Positions 38,305-49,387 of a DNA stretch of 64,000 bases are shown in pieces. The notes below the pieces were generated by a model. That model was not told the DNA's origin and did not search any database. It saw only the letters and a program-made list of their open reading frames with translations. Position numbers and translations under genes: made by a program. The DNA is taken from the NCBI RefSeq assembly GCF_011516935.1, contig NZ_WOTF01000004.1, positions 124,001-188,000 on the forward strand, in the 5' to 3' direction. The number at the start of each line of letters is the position of its first letter. Within the stretch, counting starts at the first letter, position 1. This stretch comes from Acetobacter farinalis. GTDB taxonomy: Bacteria > Pseudomonadota > Alphaproteobacteria > Acetobacterales > Acetobacteraceae.

Positions 38305-39882
38305 TTACTGGCGGCGCAGGAAGGTCGGAATTTCAAGTCCTGTATCATCCGTGTCAGCCGGACGCACGCTCGGCCCCTGTGCCACAGGGCGGACCATCGG
38401 GTGGGAGTCCATAGCGGGTTCATTGTGCTGGTCCGGAGCGCCCGTGCGGCGGAACGCACCGGTCACCCGCCCGAACAGGCTGCGTGAAGAGGGCTGGCTG
38501 GAATCCGGCAGGTAAGGAGAGCGAGGCGCTTCCGTGAACAGGCCTGCACGCGGGGAGGCGGCGGGGCGCTGCGGCTGGGGCTGTGCCTGAGCGGCAGCGG
38601 CCGGTGCCGTGTTCATCTGGCTGGGAAGGCTGTGTGCCGGCGGGGGAGAGGCATGCTGGCCAGCCGGCTGAGGCTGGGGCTGATAAGCCTGCGCGGCAGG
38701 AGCAGCCTGACGAGGCTGCTGCGGCGGCTGCTGCATGCCCATGCCGCCCATATCGTAGCGCGGCGCTGCCGGGGCAGGCTGCTGCATGGTGGGGGCGGGC
38801 TGGGCCTGATTGGCCATGACAGACGGGCCGGTGCCGGTTGCCAGTGTCTGCTGTTCGGTCGGCGCTTCGGTTTCAACGGCCATCAGATGAGGGCGGTCGT
38901 TCCCCTGAGAACCGATATCAATACCCGTTGCCACAACGGACACGCGGATCTTGCCGTTCATGTTTTCATCGATAATGGAGCCGAAGATCATGTTCGCATC
39001 TTCAGCCACTTCGCGGCGGATGCGGTTACAGGCTTCATCCACTTCGAAGAATGTCATGTCTTCGCCGCCGGTGACGTTCACAAGCAGGCCCTGCGCACCG
39101 GACATGCAGGTATCTTCCAGCAGCGGGTTGGCAATGGCGGCCTCGGCGGCTTCAACCGCGCGGTTTTCGCCTTCGGCTTCACCTGTGCCCATCATGGCCT
39201 TGCCCATTTCCGCCATAACGCTGCGGATATCGGCAAAGTCGAGGTTGATGTAGCCGGGAGCCATCATCAGATCCGTCACGCCACGCACGCCCATGTAGAG
39301 AACATGGTCAGCCATCTTGTAGGCTTCACGCAGCGTTGTACGCTCGCTGGCCACGCGGAACAGGTTCTGGTTGGGGATGACAATCAGCGTATCAACATAC
39401 TGCTGAAGTTCCTTGATGCCTTCTTCCGCAACACGGGCGCGGCGCTTGCCTTCGTAATCAAAGGGCTTGCTGACAACGCCAACCGTCAGGATATTCCGCT
39501 CACGCGCCATACGCGCGATGACCGGAGCCGCCCCGGTGCCGGTGCCGCCGCCCATGCCTGTGGTGATGAACACCATGTGGCAGCCATCAAGATAGCGGGC
39601 CAGTTCATCCGCTGCTTCTTCCGCAGCGCCGCGGCCGACTTCCGGTTTCGCACCAGCGCCCAGACCGTGTGTGAGATGCGGGCCAAGCTGCACGCGGCGG
39701 TCTGCACGGCTCTTGGCCAGGCTCTGCGCATCCGTGTTGGCAACAACAAATTCCACACCCTGAAGGCTGGACGCAATCATGTTGTCCACTGCGTTCGTGC
39801 CGCCGCCACCAACGCCGAAAACCGTAATTTTCGGGGAAAAATCAGCATGTGTTTGAGGTGGAACGGTCAGGTTCAGTGTCAT
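38305..39882 (-). CDS. ftsZ: Cell division tubulin FtsZ with long linker
   Basis: FtsZ is the GTPase that builds the division ring. The product is 525 residues. The GTP-binding tubulin signature GGGTGTG is at 111-117, after [19 protein letters not shown], and the T7 loop appears as [11 protein letters not shown]. The globular part ends near residue 325. It is followed by a linker of about 190 residues rich in Gln, Pro and Ala ([15 protein letters not shown]). The conserved end peptide [10 protein letters not shown] binds FtsA and other partners. A GGGAG ribosome site precedes the start. It follows ftsA by 86 bases and ends the cluster at a strong terminator. Confidence 0.99.
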   Translation of the reverse strand: MTLNLTVPPQTHADFSPKITVFGVGGGGTNAVDNMIASSLQGVEFVVANTDAQSLAKSRADRRVQLGPHLTHGLGAGAKPEVGRGAAEEAADELARYLDGCHMVFITTGMGGGTGTGAAPVIARMARERNILTVGVVSKPFDYEGKRRARVAEEGIKELQQYVDTLIVIPNQNLFRVASERTTLREAYKMADHVLYMGVRGVTDLMMAPGYINLDFADIRSVMAEMGKAMMGTGEAEGENRAVEAAEAAIANPLLEDTCMSGAQGLLVNVTGGEDMTFFEVDEACNRIRREVAEDANMIFGSIIDENMNGKIRVSVVATGIDIGSQGNDRPHLMAVETEAPTEQQTLATGTGPSVMANQAQPAPTMQQPAPAAPRYDMGGMGMQQPPQQPRQAAPAAQAYQPQPQPAGQHASPPPAHSLPSQMNTAPAAAAQAQPQPQRPAASPRAGLFTEAPRSPYLPDSSQPSSRSLFGRVTGAFRRTGAPDQHNEPAMDSHPMVRPVAQGPSVRPADTDDTGLEIPTFLRRQ

Positions 39883-39968
39883 CAGGCTCTCCCGGGCAAC
39901 TTAACGGCAAACTAACGAAGTCTTCAGACGGATGCTAGAGTGAAGTTATCAATATTTCTCTAAGTATA

Positions 39969-41405
39969 CTAAACCCGGCCACGAATAAAAGCGACCAGTC
40001 TTTGTAACATGCCCGAAGGCAGGGCCTCCCGGAACTCGACATCACCGAACGGACGCTCGGCGCTGGCCGCCCAGGACAGAAGCCCCGCGGCTGTGGCAAA
40101 TCCGGCTGCGGCGGCCGTATTTTCCGGAAGCCCGAGGATATGCTTGGGCCTTCCGAGCCGGACGGACCGCGTGAACGCCGGGCCTTCGGGGCGACCTTTG
40201 GAAGCCGGAGCCCCCAGAATACGTTCGGCCAGCGGGCGCATGCCATCCAGCAGGGAGGCACCGCCTGTCAGCACAATGCGGCCGCTGGCGGCATTTCCCA
40301 ATCCGGCACCATCCAGCTTCGCACGGACCAGCTCCAGCGTTTCTTCCATGCGCGGGCGGATGATACGGCCAAGCTGTGCACGAGAAATCTGTTCAAAATG
40401 AGGAACGTCATTGCCCAGAAGCTCGACCGTTAAAATTTCGTCTTCCACATCGGAAGAAAGATCGGCGCTTCCGTAAACGGTCTTGAGCCGCTCGGCATTT
40501 TCCAAAGAGGTGCTCAGGCCGCGTGCAATATCACGGGTGACATGCAGCCCGCCCACACCGATCTGCGCGGTATGCAGGATCTGCCCTTCTCCAAACACGG
40601 CCAGAGAGGTTGTGCCGCCCCCCATTTCCACCACGGTGGTGCCCAGTTCCCGCTCATCCGCATCCAGCACGGACAGGCCGGAAGCGAGGGGGGAGGAGAC
40701 GAGTGCTTCCAGCTTGAGTTCCGCACGGCTCAGAACTGTTTCAAGGTTCAGCAGGGCTGTGGCTGCGGCATCAATAATATGCAGGCGGGCCTTCAGGGTT
40801 TCGCACAGATGCCCGCGCGGGTCCGAAACGCCTTCTGTATCATCCACCGTGAAATCAATCGGCAGGGTGTGCACCACGTCCCGCCCGTCCACGGTTGCCT
40901 GAACGCGGCCTTCCGTTACCACGCGGCGGATGTCGGCCTCAGTCACCACGCGGCCGCCAACCGGCCAGCGCACGTTGAAGAGCCTGCTTGCCGGATGCCC
41001 GCAGGAGAGATTGACCACCACGCGGTCAATCGTGCGTTCCGCCATCAGCTCAGCCTGCCCGACTGTGGCGCGGATGGCGGCTTCCGCCGCATGCAGGTCT
41101 GTAATGGCACCGTTACGCACCCCGGCGGAGCGCCGCCAGCCGCACCCGACCACCTTCAGGCTGCCATTGGGCTCGCCCTTGCCAATCAGGCAGGTGATCT
41201 TGGTCGAGCCGATATCCAGCACGGCGGAATATCCGCTGCGCCAGCTATTGGAGCGCTTGTTGGCTTCAGAGGGGGGGAGCGGCAGGATGGTCTCGCCACC
41301 GCTCATCCGCAGGCCGGATGTGGTGCTGGTGGAGCCACCCTTTTTGCGCAGGCGGGCCTGAGCCCCGGAATTGAGCGAGAGGGAAGGGCGCGTGCGGTTG
41401 GTCAT
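39969..41405 (-). CDS. ftsA: Cell division protein FtsA
   Basis: FtsA is the actin-like ATPase that tethers FtsZ to the membrane. The 478-residue product has about 60 extra basic and Ser-rich residues before the actin fold begins at YSAVLDIGSTKITCLIG (phosphate 1). Phosphate 2 is TTVVEMGGGTTSLAVF, and the adenosine motif is IVLTGGASLLDGM. The last residues, MLQRLVAFIRGRV, form the amphipathic membrane-targeting helix. Its ATG overlaps the ftsQ stop by four bases. Confidence 0.98.
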   Translation of the reverse strand: MTNRTRPSLSLNSGAQARLRKKGGSTSTTSGLRMSGGETILPLPPSEANKRSNSWRSGYSAVLDIGSTKITCLIGKGEPNGSLKVVGCGWRRSAGVRNGAITDLHAAEAAIRATVGQAELMAERTIDRVVVNLSCGHPASRLFNVRWPVGGRVVTEADIRRVVTEGRVQATVDGRDVVHTLPIDFTVDDTEGVSDPRGHLCETLKARLHIIDAAATALLNLETVLSRAELKLEALVSSPLASGLSVLDADERELGTTVVEMGGGTTSLAVFGEGQILHTAQIGVGGLHVTRDIARGLSTSLENAERLKTVYGSADLSSDVEDEILTVELLGNDVPHFEQISRAQLGRIIRPRMEETLELVRAKLDGAGLGNAASGRIVLTGGASLLDGMRPLAERILGAPASKGRPEGPAFTRSVRLGRPKHILGLPENTAAAAGFATAAGLLSWAASAERPFGDVEFREALPSGMLQRLVAFIRGRV

Positions 41406-42334
41406 GCAGGGCTTCCCTGTCGGGCGGCGGGGGATGAGCCCCCGGGTTGCGGGCTGTGCGGTTGTGCGGGGTGGCTGCCGGGGGCGGCTGCGTCCGTGTC
41501 AGTCTCCGCAGGGGGGGCGGGGGGCTGTGGCGGCTTTTCCCGAATGGTCAGGCGGTCGGGCAGGCGCATGTCAATCAGCACCACAGGGCGGTCCAGCAGA
41601 TGCATGGACGTATCGAACTGGCTGAGCCGGTGGAGTGCCGGCGTTTCCTCACCTTCAGGAAGCAGAACTGTCGCGCCATCCCGCAATGTCAGATCCCACC
41701 GGCGGTTGCTGACCCGCACGGCCGCAATCACATGGGAACGGACGGCGGGTTCCTTTGTCAGTGCATCAATCAGGGCGGAGGCCGCCTCGTTCGCGCCATC
41801 CCCCACAACCAAGGGGAGCTTGGTAAAGGCCTCGGCATCCTTGCCGGTCATGCCCTGATCCGGCACGCGCTTGCCTTGCCGGTCGATCAGCTCGAAATGC
41901 CCCTGATGCTGCCACACGGCAAAAGGCGGCCGCTCTGTAATGGTGACCTTGATGTCTCCCGAGAGGTGCCGTTCCACCGTCACATGATCAACAAAGGGCA
42001 GCGCGTTCAGCCGGTCCCGCGCTTCGGAGACACTGAAATTCAGAACCGGATCTCCAACAGAGACCCCCAGCGCCTTGTGGATGGCGGCCTCACTGGTGAG
42101 TTGGGCGCCATCAACCTGAATTTGGGTGATCCGCAGCGGAGTGGCACTCAGAACCTTGTCCCGCAGTGGGGCAAGGCGTTCCTGCGCGCCGGGCTGCTGC
42201 AGATACAGATAGCCTCCTCCCCCCAGCGCCGCCAGAAACAGCAGGCCGGACAGCGGGCGGATCAGCCGCTTCTGTCTCCGGGCAAACAGCCCGAAGCGTG
42301 ACGGACGATCAGAGGGGGAGGACGGGATTCTCAT
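41402..42334 (-). CDS. ftsQ: Cell division protein FtsQ
   Basis: FtsQ is the divisome scaffold that binds FtsB/FtsL. The 310-residue product has a basic cytoplasmic N-terminus, one membrane helix (LSGLLFLAALGGGGYLYLQ), then a POTRA domain (LRITQIQVDGAQLTSEAAIHKALGV) and the beta domain. The last 40 residues are Pro/Ala-rich. It overlaps ddl upstream and ftsA downstream by four bases each, so its level is probably set by coupled translation. Confidence 0.95.
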   Translation of the reverse strand: MRIPSSPSDRPSRFGLFARRQKRLIRPLSGLLFLAALGGGGYLYLQQPGAQERLAPLRDKVLSATPLRITQIQVDGAQLTSEAAIHKALGVSVGDPVLNFSVSEARDRLNALPFVDHVTVERHLSGDIKVTITERPPFAVWQHQGHFELIDRQGKRVPDQGMTGKDAEAFTKLPLVVGDGANEAASALIDALTKEPAVRSHVIAAVRVSNRRWDLTLRDGATVLLPEGEETPALHRLSQFDTSMHLLDRPVVLIDMRLPDRLTIREKPPQPPAPPAETDTDAAAPGSHPAQPHSPQPGGSSPAARQGSPA

Positions 42335-43272
42335 TGGCGGCAGGCGGCCTGATCAACCAGCCAGTCACAGAGTTCCGGGTAGCTGATGCCACAATAGGCG
42401 GCCTGCTCCGGCAGGAGGGAGGTGGCCGTCATGCCCGGCTGGGTGTTTACTTCCAGCAGGATCAGGCGGGCCGGACCGGGGCCGGTATCATCCAGCCGGA
42501 AATCCGAGCGTGAGGCCCCGGAGCATCCGAGCGCCTTGTGCGCGGCGACCGCCACGGCACAGGCCTGCTGGCTCACGGCCTCATCAATAGCCGCGGGCAG
42601 GACATGGCTGGAGCCGCCGCTGGTGTATTTGGCCTCATAATCATAAAAATCATGCCCGGCACCGGGGGTGGGGGTGATGTCTGTGACCGTCAGAGCGCGG
42701 TCTCCCATCACGCCGACCGTAATTTCCTTCCCCGGAATAAAAGCTTCCACAAGGGCATATGGCCCGTAGGTCCAGTTTTTGAGGATCTCCTGCCGTGTGT
42801 TGGAGCCAGCCCGCACAATGGAAACGCCGACGGACGATCCTTCACTGACCGGCTTGACCACATAGGGAGCAGGCATGGGGTCCGCCGCCGCCAGATCTTC
42901 AATCGGCACCAGACGGCCTTCCGCCACAGGTAGCCCGGCGGAGAGGAAAACGGCGCGGGCGGCGGCCTTGTCCATGGCGGTTGCGGAGGCGCGCACACCC
43001 GAATGCGTGTAAGGAATGCCGATCCAGTCCAGCACGCCCTGAATGCAGCCGTCTTCTCCAAACCGGCCATGCAGGGCATTGAACACCACATCGGGCTTTT
43101 GTTCGGTCAGGGTTGTGACCAGAGCCGCCAGATCAGCCCCGGCATCCAGCGTGCTGACGGTATGACCAAGGCTGCGCAGGGCGTCCACCACGCCTGCGGC
43201 GGAGGAGAGGCTGACCTCCCGTTCGGAAGAAATACCGCCCATCAGAACGGTAATCCGTTTGCCGGTGCTCAT
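42331..43272 (-). CDS. ddl: D-alanine-D-alanine ligase
   Basis: Ddl joins two D-alanines for addition by MurF. The 313-residue ATP-grasp enzyme has VLMGGISSEREVSLSSA at the N-terminus, the ALHGRFGEDGCIQGVLD segment, the YVVKPVSEGSSVGVSIV ATP-binding loop and the LLEVNTQPGMTATSL metal/D-Ala site. It lies between murB and ftsQ with four-base overlaps at both ends, the standard alphaproteobacterial position. Confidence 0.98.
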   Translation of the reverse strand: MSTGKRITVLMGGISSEREVSLSSAAGVVDALRSLGHTVSTLDAGADLAALVTTLTEQKPDVVFNALHGRFGEDGCIQGVLDWIGIPYTHSGVRASATAMDKAAARAVFLSAGLPVAEGRLVPIEDLAAADPMPAPYVVKPVSEGSSVGVSIVRAGSNTRQEILKNWTYGPYALVEAFIPGKEITVGVMGDRALTVTDITPTPGAGHDFYDYEAKYTSGGSSHVLPAAIDEAVSQQACAVAVAAHKALGCSGASRSDFRLDDTGPGPARLILLEVNTQPGMTATSLLPEQAAYCGISYPELCDWLVDQAACRQ

Positions 43273-44216
43273 GCGGGGGTTCCTTCTGCCTTGCCCATGC
43301 GTTTGATTTCCCAGTGCAGTTCAACGCCGAACTGCTGGGCAACGCGCTGCCGCACGTCCTCCCCCAGCCCTTCAAGGTCAGCCGCGGTGGCCTGATCCAG
43401 ATTAATCAGGAAGTTGCAGTGTTTTTCACTCACCTGCGCATCTCCGCGCCGCAGGCCGCGGCAGCCTGCCGCATCAATCAGTTCCCACGCCTTGCGGGGC
43501 GAGATGTCCGGGTCCGGGTTCCGGAAGGTGGAGCCCCCGGTTCTGGCGCGCACGGGCTGGGAGAGTTCGCGCGCTGCGCGGATTTCGGCAATCCGGGCGG
43601 CAATCTCCGCCGGTGCGTCCGGTGTGCCCCGCAACCGCGCCCGGATGACCAGCGCGCCTTCCGGCAGGCCGGAGCGACGATAGCCAAACCGGAGTGCTCC
43701 GGCTTCCAGCCGGATCAGGCTGCCATCCCGCGTGATGATCTCGGCCCAGTCCAGCACCGCGGCGATGTCGGACCCGTAGGCTCCGGCATTCATCCGCACG
43801 GCCCCGCCGATGGAACCGGGGATGCCCGCCAGAAATTCCAGACCGCCAAGGCCGGCCTGCGCGGCATACTCCGCCACTGTGGCGTCCAGACAGGCACTGC
43901 CGACCACAAGCCCGTCTTCCTCGATTATGATGTCTGAAAACCCGCGCGCCAGCCGGATGACAACGCCATCCAGCCCGCCATCACGGATAATCACGTTCGA
44001 GCAGGCCCCCAGCGCGGTTACGGGCAGTTCAGGCGAGAGGCGCTGCATGACCGAGGCAAGATCTTCCGCATCCGCGGGCTGGAACAGCCATTCGGCGGCT
44101 CCGCCCACACGGAACCAGGTGCGCGGGCCAAGGGGCGCCTGCGGTGTCAGGCGGCCACGGGTTTCCGCAAAGGCTTCCCGCACGAGTTCCGTAACAGACG
44201 CGGCGGAGAGGCTCAT
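43269..44216 (-). CDS. murB: UDP-N-acetylenolpyruvoylglucosamine reductase
   Basis: MurB reduces the enolpyruvyl group to lactyl, completing UDP-MurNAc, with FAD and NADPH. The 315-residue product is the type I/II short form. The FAD-binding part has [30 protein letters not shown] and [19 protein letters not shown]. The catalytic serine is in [11 protein letters not shown], and the C-terminal [15 protein letters not shown] segment is typical. It overlaps murC upstream and ddl downstream by four bases each. Confidence 0.98.
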   Translation of the reverse strand: MSLSAASVTELVREAFAETRGRLTPQAPLGPRTWFRVGGAAEWLFQPADAEDLASVMQRLSPELPVTALGACSNVIIRDGGLDGVVIRLARGFSDIIIEEDGLVVGSACLDATVAEYAAQAGLGGLEFLAGIPGSIGGAVRMNAGAYGSDIAAVLDWAEIITRDGSLIRLEAGALRFGYRRSGLPEGALVIRARLRGTPDAPAEIAARIAEIRAARELSQPVRARTGGSTFRNPDPDISPRKAWELIDAAGCRGLRRGDAQVSEKHCNFLINLDQATAADLEGLGEDVRQRVAQQFGVELHWEIKRMGKAEGTPA

Positions 44217-45649
44217 GCCGCCTGCCCGCCCTTGGCAGAAGTGCCCTGCAGGGCAGAGAGTTCAGCCGGAAGCGCCTGAGCCCAGTTGGTAATGGTGCCA
44301 GCCCCGAGGCAGACCACATAATCTCCCGGTTTGGCGATGGCATTGATCATTTCAGCCAGATGGTCCGGGCTGGAAAGCGGCACAACGGAGCGGTGCCCGC
44401 GTTCGCGCAGCCCTTCAATCAGCTTGTCGCGCGAGACGTCCGGGTCCGGCTGTTCGCCCGCGGCGTACACATCGGCCACAACCACTGTATCGGCATCATT
44501 CATGCAGGTGCAGAAATCCGGGAACAGCATTTTCAGGCGCGAGTAACGGTGCGGCTGCACAACCGCAATCACGTTATTCGCCCCGGCCTGCCGCGCGGCT
44601 TTCAGCACGGCTGCAATTTCCACCGGATGGTGGCCGTAATCATCAATCACGGTCACGCCGTTGCTTTCCCCTGTGCGGGTAAAGCGGCGCTTCACACCCC
44701 GGAACGCGGCCAGACCGGAGCGGATGACATCATCACTGATATCCATCTCGGTCGCCACGGCAATGGCGGCGAGGGCATTCTGCACGTTGTGCGAACCCAG
44801 CATGGGCAGGCGGAACGGGCCTGCCTTGCGGGTGCGGCGGGTGGAACGGTCTGTCAGGGTGACTTCAAACGTCGCGCCCATTTTGTCGGTAATCAGTTTT
44901 TCAGCGCGCACATCCGCCTGTGGAGAGAACCCGTAGGTGACAATCCGGTGGTCGGACATGCGGGGGATCATCTGCTGCACGGCAGGGTGATCAATGCACA
45001 GCACGGCAAAGCCGTAGAACGGTACATTGGAGACAAACTGGTCATACGCCGCTTCCATGGCCTCTGCCGAACCCCAGTGGTCCAGATGTTCGGGGTCCAT
45101 GTTCGTCACAACGGAAATCACGGAGGGCAGGCGCAGGAAGGAGCCATCGCTCTCATCCGCTTCCGCCACCATCCAGTCTCCCTTGCCCATGCGGGTGTTG
45201 GTGCCGTAGGCCTCGATAATCCCGCCATTGATCACGGTGGGGTCCAGATGCGCGGCTTCCAGCACGGCGGCAATCAGGCTGGTGGTGGTGGTCTTGCCAT
45301 GTGTGCCGCCCACCGCCACGGACCAGCGCAGGCGCATCAGCTCGGCAAGCATTTCCGCGCGGCGCACCACAGGGATCAGGCGGCTGCGGGCTGCAACCAC
45401 TTCCGGGTTATCCCGGCTGACCGCGGTTGAGATAACAACAACCTGAGCTTTCCCCAGATTTTCCGCGTCATGCCCCACGGTCACGGGAATGCCCGCGGCC
45501 CGCAGCCGTTTGACATTGGCGTTTTCCGCAATGTCGGAACCCTGCACGGAATAGCCCAGCATGGAGAGCACCTCGGCAATGCCGGACATGCCAATGCCAC
45601 CAATCCCGACAAAATGAATGGTTCCAATGGAAAGGGGCAGGGCTCTCAT
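44213..45649 (-). CDS. murC: UDP-N-acetylmuramate-L-alanine ligase
   Basis: MurC adds L-alanine to UDP-MurNAc. The 478-residue product has the N-terminal Rossmann motif [18 protein letters not shown], the ATP loop [17 protein letters not shown], the central [12 protein letters not shown] and the C-terminal FQPHRYSR-type motif as [17 protein letters not shown]. The ATG at 45649 is inside an ATGA overlap with murG; an ATG at 45712 lies within murG and was rejected. Confidence 0.98.
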   Translation of the reverse strand: MRALPLSIGTIHFVGIGGIGMSGIAEVLSMLGYSVQGSDIAENANVKRLRAAGIPVTVGHDAENLGKAQVVVISTAVSRDNPEVVAARSRLIPVVRRAEMLAELMRLRWSVAVGGTHGKTTTTSLIAAVLEAAHLDPTVINGGIIEAYGTNTRMGKGDWMVAEADESDGSFLRLPSVISVVTNMDPEHLDHWGSAEAMEAAYDQFVSNVPFYGFAVLCIDHPAVQQMIPRMSDHRIVTYGFSPQADVRAEKLITDKMGATFEVTLTDRSTRRTRKAGPFRLPMLGSHNVQNALAAIAVATEMDISDDVIRSGLAAFRGVKRRFTRTGESNGVTVIDDYGHHPVEIAAVLKAARQAGANNVIAVVQPHRYSRLKMLFPDFCTCMNDADTVVVADVYAAGEQPDPDVSRDKLIEGLRERGHRSVVPLSSPDHLAEMINAIAKPGDYVVCLGAGTITNWAQALPAELSALQGTSAKGGQAA

Positions 45650-46794
45650 ACGCTGAACTCCGTCTGGCTGGGAGGTGTCGGATAGGCTGGCGAGGGGGAA
45701 AGGTGCAAACATTCTTCTACAATATCGGCCAGGCGGGTGGCGGCATCCGGACGGGCGAGTGAGGCTGCGGCGGCCGCTGCATGCGCCAGCTCTTCCGGTG
45801 CCGTAAGGAGGTCGGTCAGGCGGTCAGCCAGAGCGGTGGGGGTGAAATCCGGCTGGCGGATAACCCACCCGGCTCCGGCCGTGGTGATGGCGCGGGCATT
45901 TTCGCTCTGCTCATCACTCGCGGCAATGGGCAGGGGCACGAGAATGGAGGGGCGGCCCGCGGTGGTGATTTCGGCCACGGAGGAACCACCTGCCCGGCCG
46001 ATAACCAGATGCGCGCCCTGCAGCAGGGCCGGGACATCATTCAGAAATGGCTCCACGCGGGCGGTAATGCCCATGTCCGCATAGGCCTTGCGCGTGGCGT
46101 CCACATCATCCTGCCGCGCCTGCTGGGTGACATGCAGGCGCTTACGCAGATTTTCAGGCAGTTTTCCAAGGGCGGCAGGCACCACTTTGGCAAAAACACT
46201 GGCCCCCAGAGACCCACCCCACACCAGAAGGGAGAAGGTCTCCCCCGGAGCAGTCCAGCCTTCACCCGCAAGGGCGGCAATGGCCGGGCGCACCGGCATG
46301 CCGGTGAACGCCGTGCGGGCGCCAAGCGGCAGTTTGGCCACGGAGGGGAAGGAGGTGGCAATCACATCCGCAAAGCGGGAGAGCACGGCGTTCGCCTTGC
46401 CCAGCACGGCATTGCCTTCATGAATGATCAGCGCCGGGTGCTTGCGGCCGAGCAGGCGCGCGCCCAGCAGGGGCGGCACGGAGGGGTATCCGCCAAAGCC
46501 TATCACGGCATCCGGCCGCACCGTGCGCAGAATGGCGCGGGCTTTCCATGAACTGCACAGCAGGGTGAGGCCCGCTTTCAGGGCGCGAACCGGGCCACGG
46601 CCAGCCACACCGGCACCCGGCAGAACATACTGCGGGCCGCGTGAAAACACGCCTGTGGTGCGGGCACCCGCACGGGCGTCTGTCATCAGGACAAGCTGAT
46701 GGCCGCGCGCTTCCAGAGCATCGGCCAGAGCCTCAGCCGGAAAGAAATGTCCGCCGGTGCCGCCTGCGGCAATGACAATCGTGCGTCTGGTCAT
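45646..46794 (-). CDS. murG: UDP-GlcNAc:lipid I GlcNAc transferase MurG
   Basis: MurG turns lipid I into lipid II on the inner face of the membrane. The 382-residue GT-B enzyme has the first glycine loop [37 protein letters not shown], the second loop [18 protein letters not shown] and the donor-site segment [21 protein letters not shown]. It continues through the [17 protein letters not shown] motif. The start at 46794 forms ATGA with the ftsW stop, and murC overlaps its end. Confidence 0.98.
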   Translation of the reverse strand: MTRRTIVIAAGGTGGHFFPAEALADALEARGHQLVLMTDARAGARTTGVFSRGPQYVLPGAGVAGRGPVRALKAGLTLLCSSWKARAILRTVRPDAVIGFGGYPSVPPLLGARLLGRKHPALIIHEGNAVLGKANAVLSRFADVIATSFPSVAKLPLGARTAFTGMPVRPAIAALAGEGWTAPGETFSLLVWGGSLGASVFAKVVPAALGKLPENLRKRLHVTQQARQDDVDATRKAYADMGITARVEPFLNDVPALLQGAHLVIGRAGGSSVAEITTAGRPSILVPLPIAASDEQSENARAITTAGAGWVIRQPDFTPTALADRLTDLLTAPEELAHAAAAAASLARPDAATRLADIVEECLHLSPSPAYPTPPSQTEFSV

Positions 46795-47954
46795 ACGGGC
46801 CGCCACTGTCTGAGGGTGTTCATCATGCTTTCTCCGCGTGGAGAGCGTTCACCCGGCTGGTGTCGTGTCAGGGCCAGCACCATGCCGATGGCCAGAGCCA
46901 CGGACATGGCGGAAGACCCGCCATAGGAGATGAAAGGCAGCGTCATGCCCTTGGTGGGGATGAGATGCAAGGTGGATGCCATGTTCACAAAGGCCTGAAG
47001 CCCGAAACCCGTGACCAGCCCGGCGGTGGAAATCACAACGAACGGGTCATCCTCACGGATCAGCCGCAGCAGGGTGCGCACCACAATCACACCAAAAACG
47101 CAGATGATGAGCAGGCAGACAATCAGGCCGTATTCCTCTCCCGCCACAGCAAACACGAAGTCCGCGTGAGCGTCAGGCAGCAGGTCCTTCACGCGGCCCT
47201 CACCGGGGCCACGGCCCGTCAGCCCGCCATTGCCGAAGGCCCGCAGGGCGGTATCAATCTGGTAATGGTCCCCCACGTTGGGGTGCAGGAAGCGCTCCAC
47301 GCGGGAGCGCACGTGCGGGAACAGAAGGAAGGCGGAAATACCCGCGCCAATCATACCGGCAACACCCACACCCACCAGAATGAGGTTCAGCCCATCCACA
47401 AAAAGCTGGGTCATGAACACGGTGGTGATAACTGTGAGCATGCCGATATCCGGCTGGGACTTCAGCAGCATCAGAATGACGCCAAACAGCCCAAAGGCCA
47501 GCAACATGCCCGGAAAATAGCGGGAGATGCGGCGCTGCGTGAGCAGCCAGCCCGTCACCACGGCAAAGCACGGCTTGAGAAATTCGGAAGGCTGGAGGGA
47601 CATCAGCGGCAGGGCGATCCACCGCCGCGCCCCTTTGATTTCAATGCCATGCACCAGCGTGAGCGCCGTGGCCCCGAGCATGAGCGCGCCACCCAGCAGG
47701 GAGAGCCTGAGCACCGCCTTGCGGGAGAGCATGGAAACGCCCACCACAATCAACCCCGCGACACTGAGGAACATCACCTGTTTGAAAATGAACATGTTGC
47801 GGGATGCGCCAATACGCACGGCAACAGCCGGACTTGCGGCGAGCATCAGGATATAGCCGAAGCCAATCAGGATGAACGCACAGATCAGCGTTGTGCGATC
47901 CACATTCCGCCACCAGCGCCCAAACGGGGAGTCATCAATGCGGGAGCCTGCCAT
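46791..47954 (-). CDS. ftsW: Septal peptidoglycan polymerase FtsW (SEDS family)
   Basis: FtsW polymerises lipid II at the septum together with FtsI. The 387-residue protein has about ten membrane helices. SEDS markers include IKGARRWIALP, QPSEFLKPCFAV, KSQPDIGMLTVI, the extracellular loop LLPDAHADFVFAVAGEEYG with the catalytic aspartate region, and PTKGMTLPFISYGGSS. Its ATG shares one base with the murD stop and it overlaps murG by four bases. Confidence 0.98.
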   Translation of the reverse strand: MAGSRIDDSPFGRWWRNVDRTTLICAFILIGFGYILMLAASPAVAVRIGASRNMFIFKQVMFLSVAGLIVVGVSMLSRKAVLRLSLLGGALMLGATALTLVHGIEIKGARRWIALPLMSLQPSEFLKPCFAVVTGWLLTQRRISRYFPGMLLAFGLFGVILMLLKSQPDIGMLTVITTVFMTQLFVDGLNLILVGVGVAGMIGAGISAFLLFPHVRSRVERFLHPNVGDHYQIDTALRAFGNGGLTGRGPGEGRVKDLLPDAHADFVFAVAGEEYGLIVCLLIICVFGVIVVRTLLRLIREDDPFVVISTAGLVTGFGLQAFVNMASTLHLIPTKGMTLPFISYGGSSAMSVALAIGMVLALTRHQPGERSPRGESMMNTLRQWRPV

Positions 47955-49387
47955 CAGTCAGCCTTTCCAGTTCCGGTTTGCGGCTGTTCCGTTACCGTAC
48001 GAGCCAGTTCCAGAAAGCGCAGGCCACGGGCTTCAAACCCGGAAAACTGGTCAAAACTTGCGCAGGCGGGAGAAAGCAGCACAACAGGTGTGCCTGTATT
48101 CCGCGCCGCGTCATACGCCGCGGGCACAGCCTCTTCCAGCGTGCCGGAGCACGTGAACGGCACGCCGTGCGCCGTGAGCGTTTCAGCCAGTTGCGGAGCA
48201 TCCCGCCCGATCAGGAACGCATGGATAATGCGGGGAAAATAGGGCGCGAGCGAGGCAATGCCCCCTTCTTTTGCCATCCCGCCTGCAATCCAGATCAGCC
48301 TGTCATAGCAGCCGAGGGCGCGGGCAGAGGCATCGGCATTGGTGGCTTTGCTGTCATCAATAAATGCCACGCCCGCGTGCTGCGCCACCAGTTTCTGCCT
48401 GTGTGGCAGGCCGGGGAAGGAGAGGATGGCCGCCGCCAGCACGGCATCCGGCACGCCCAGAAAACCTGCCATGGCACACACCGCCGCGGCATTTTCCGCA
48501 TTATGGCTGCCGGGCAGGGAAGGCCCCGAATGGGCAAGGCAACGGCCCGCCTGCCAGATGCCGGTGCCCGAGGCATCGGTCTGCCCATAAACGTCACACG
48601 CTGGATTGGTGCCGGAAATGGTCAGGCAGTGCGCGGGGCCTGCCTGAAGAGTTCTGGCGATATCCTGGCACCACGGATCATCCGTGCCGATCACGGCCAG
48701 ATCCTGCGCGGTCTGGCCTGTAAATACGCGGGTTTTGGCGCGGGCATAGCCCTCCATGCCTGCGTGGCGGTCCAGATGGTCCGGTGTCAGGTTGAGCAGG
48801 CAGGCGGCATCAAACCGCAGCGTGTCCAGTCGCTCCAGCATGTAGGAGGACATTTCCAGCACATACACACCATTATCCGGCAGCAAGGGCAGCGCGAGCG
48901 CCGCAGGGCCAAGGTTGCCCCCGGCGGCAACAGGCACACCGGCTTCCGCCAGCACATGGGCCAGCAGCGTGGTGGTGGTGGATTTGCCATTGGTGCCGGT
49001 AATGCCGACAAACCGGGCCTTGCTGCCTGCCTTCCTTACAGCGCGGTAGAGCAGTTCCGCATCGGAGAGGATGGGAACACCGGCCTCGCGTGCCATGACC
49101 GCCACCGGGTGCGGGCTGGGCAGCAGATGGGGAATGCCGGGGGAGAGCACGAGGCCATCGGTCCCGGCCAGATCCGTGAAGGGCGCGCAGCTAATGCGGG
49201 CCGCGGCTTCCGGCGGGAGCGTGGTAACAGCTTTGGCGAGTGCCGCTCGCGCGGCCTCGCCATCATCCCACGCCTGAACCGTGGCACCGCCGCGTGCCAG
49301 AGCGCACACGGCGGGCAGGCCGTTCCGGCCCAGCCCGAGCACCGCAAAACGCTGCCCTGCGAAGAGGGTTGAGGGGAAGCTGCTCAT
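47954..49387 (-). CDS. murD: UDP-N-acetylmuramoylalanine-D-glutamate ligase
   Basis: MurD adds D-glutamate to UDP-MurNAc-L-Ala. The 477-residue product has a Rossmann start (FAVLGLGRNGLPAVCAL), the ATP loop GITGTNGKSTTTTLLAHVL, NLTPDHLDRHAGMEGYARAK and the C-terminal VLLSPACASFDQFSGFEARG motif. ATG 49387 overlaps the mraY stop as ATGA; the ATG at 49414 lies inside mraY and was rejected. Confidence 0.98.
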   Translation of the reverse strand: MSSFPSTLFAGQRFAVLGLGRNGLPAVCALARGGATVQAWDDGEAARAALAKAVTTLPPEAAARISCAPFTDLAGTDGLVLSPGIPHLLPSPHPVAVMAREAGVPILSDAELLYRAVRKAGSKARFVGITGTNGKSTTTTLLAHVLAEAGVPVAAGGNLGPAALALPLLPDNGVYVLEMSSYMLERLDTLRFDAACLLNLTPDHLDRHAGMEGYARAKTRVFTGQTAQDLAVIGTDDPWCQDIARTLQAGPAHCLTISGTNPACDVYGQTDASGTGIWQAGRCLAHSGPSLPGSHNAENAAAVCAMAGFLGVPDAVLAAAILSFPGLPHRQKLVAQHAGVAFIDDSKATNADASARALGCYDRLIWIAGGMAKEGGIASLAPYFPRIIHAFLIGRDAPQLAETLTAHGVPFTCSGTLEEAVPAAYDAARNTGTPVVLLSPACASFDQFSGFEARGLRFLELARTVTEQPQTGTGKAD

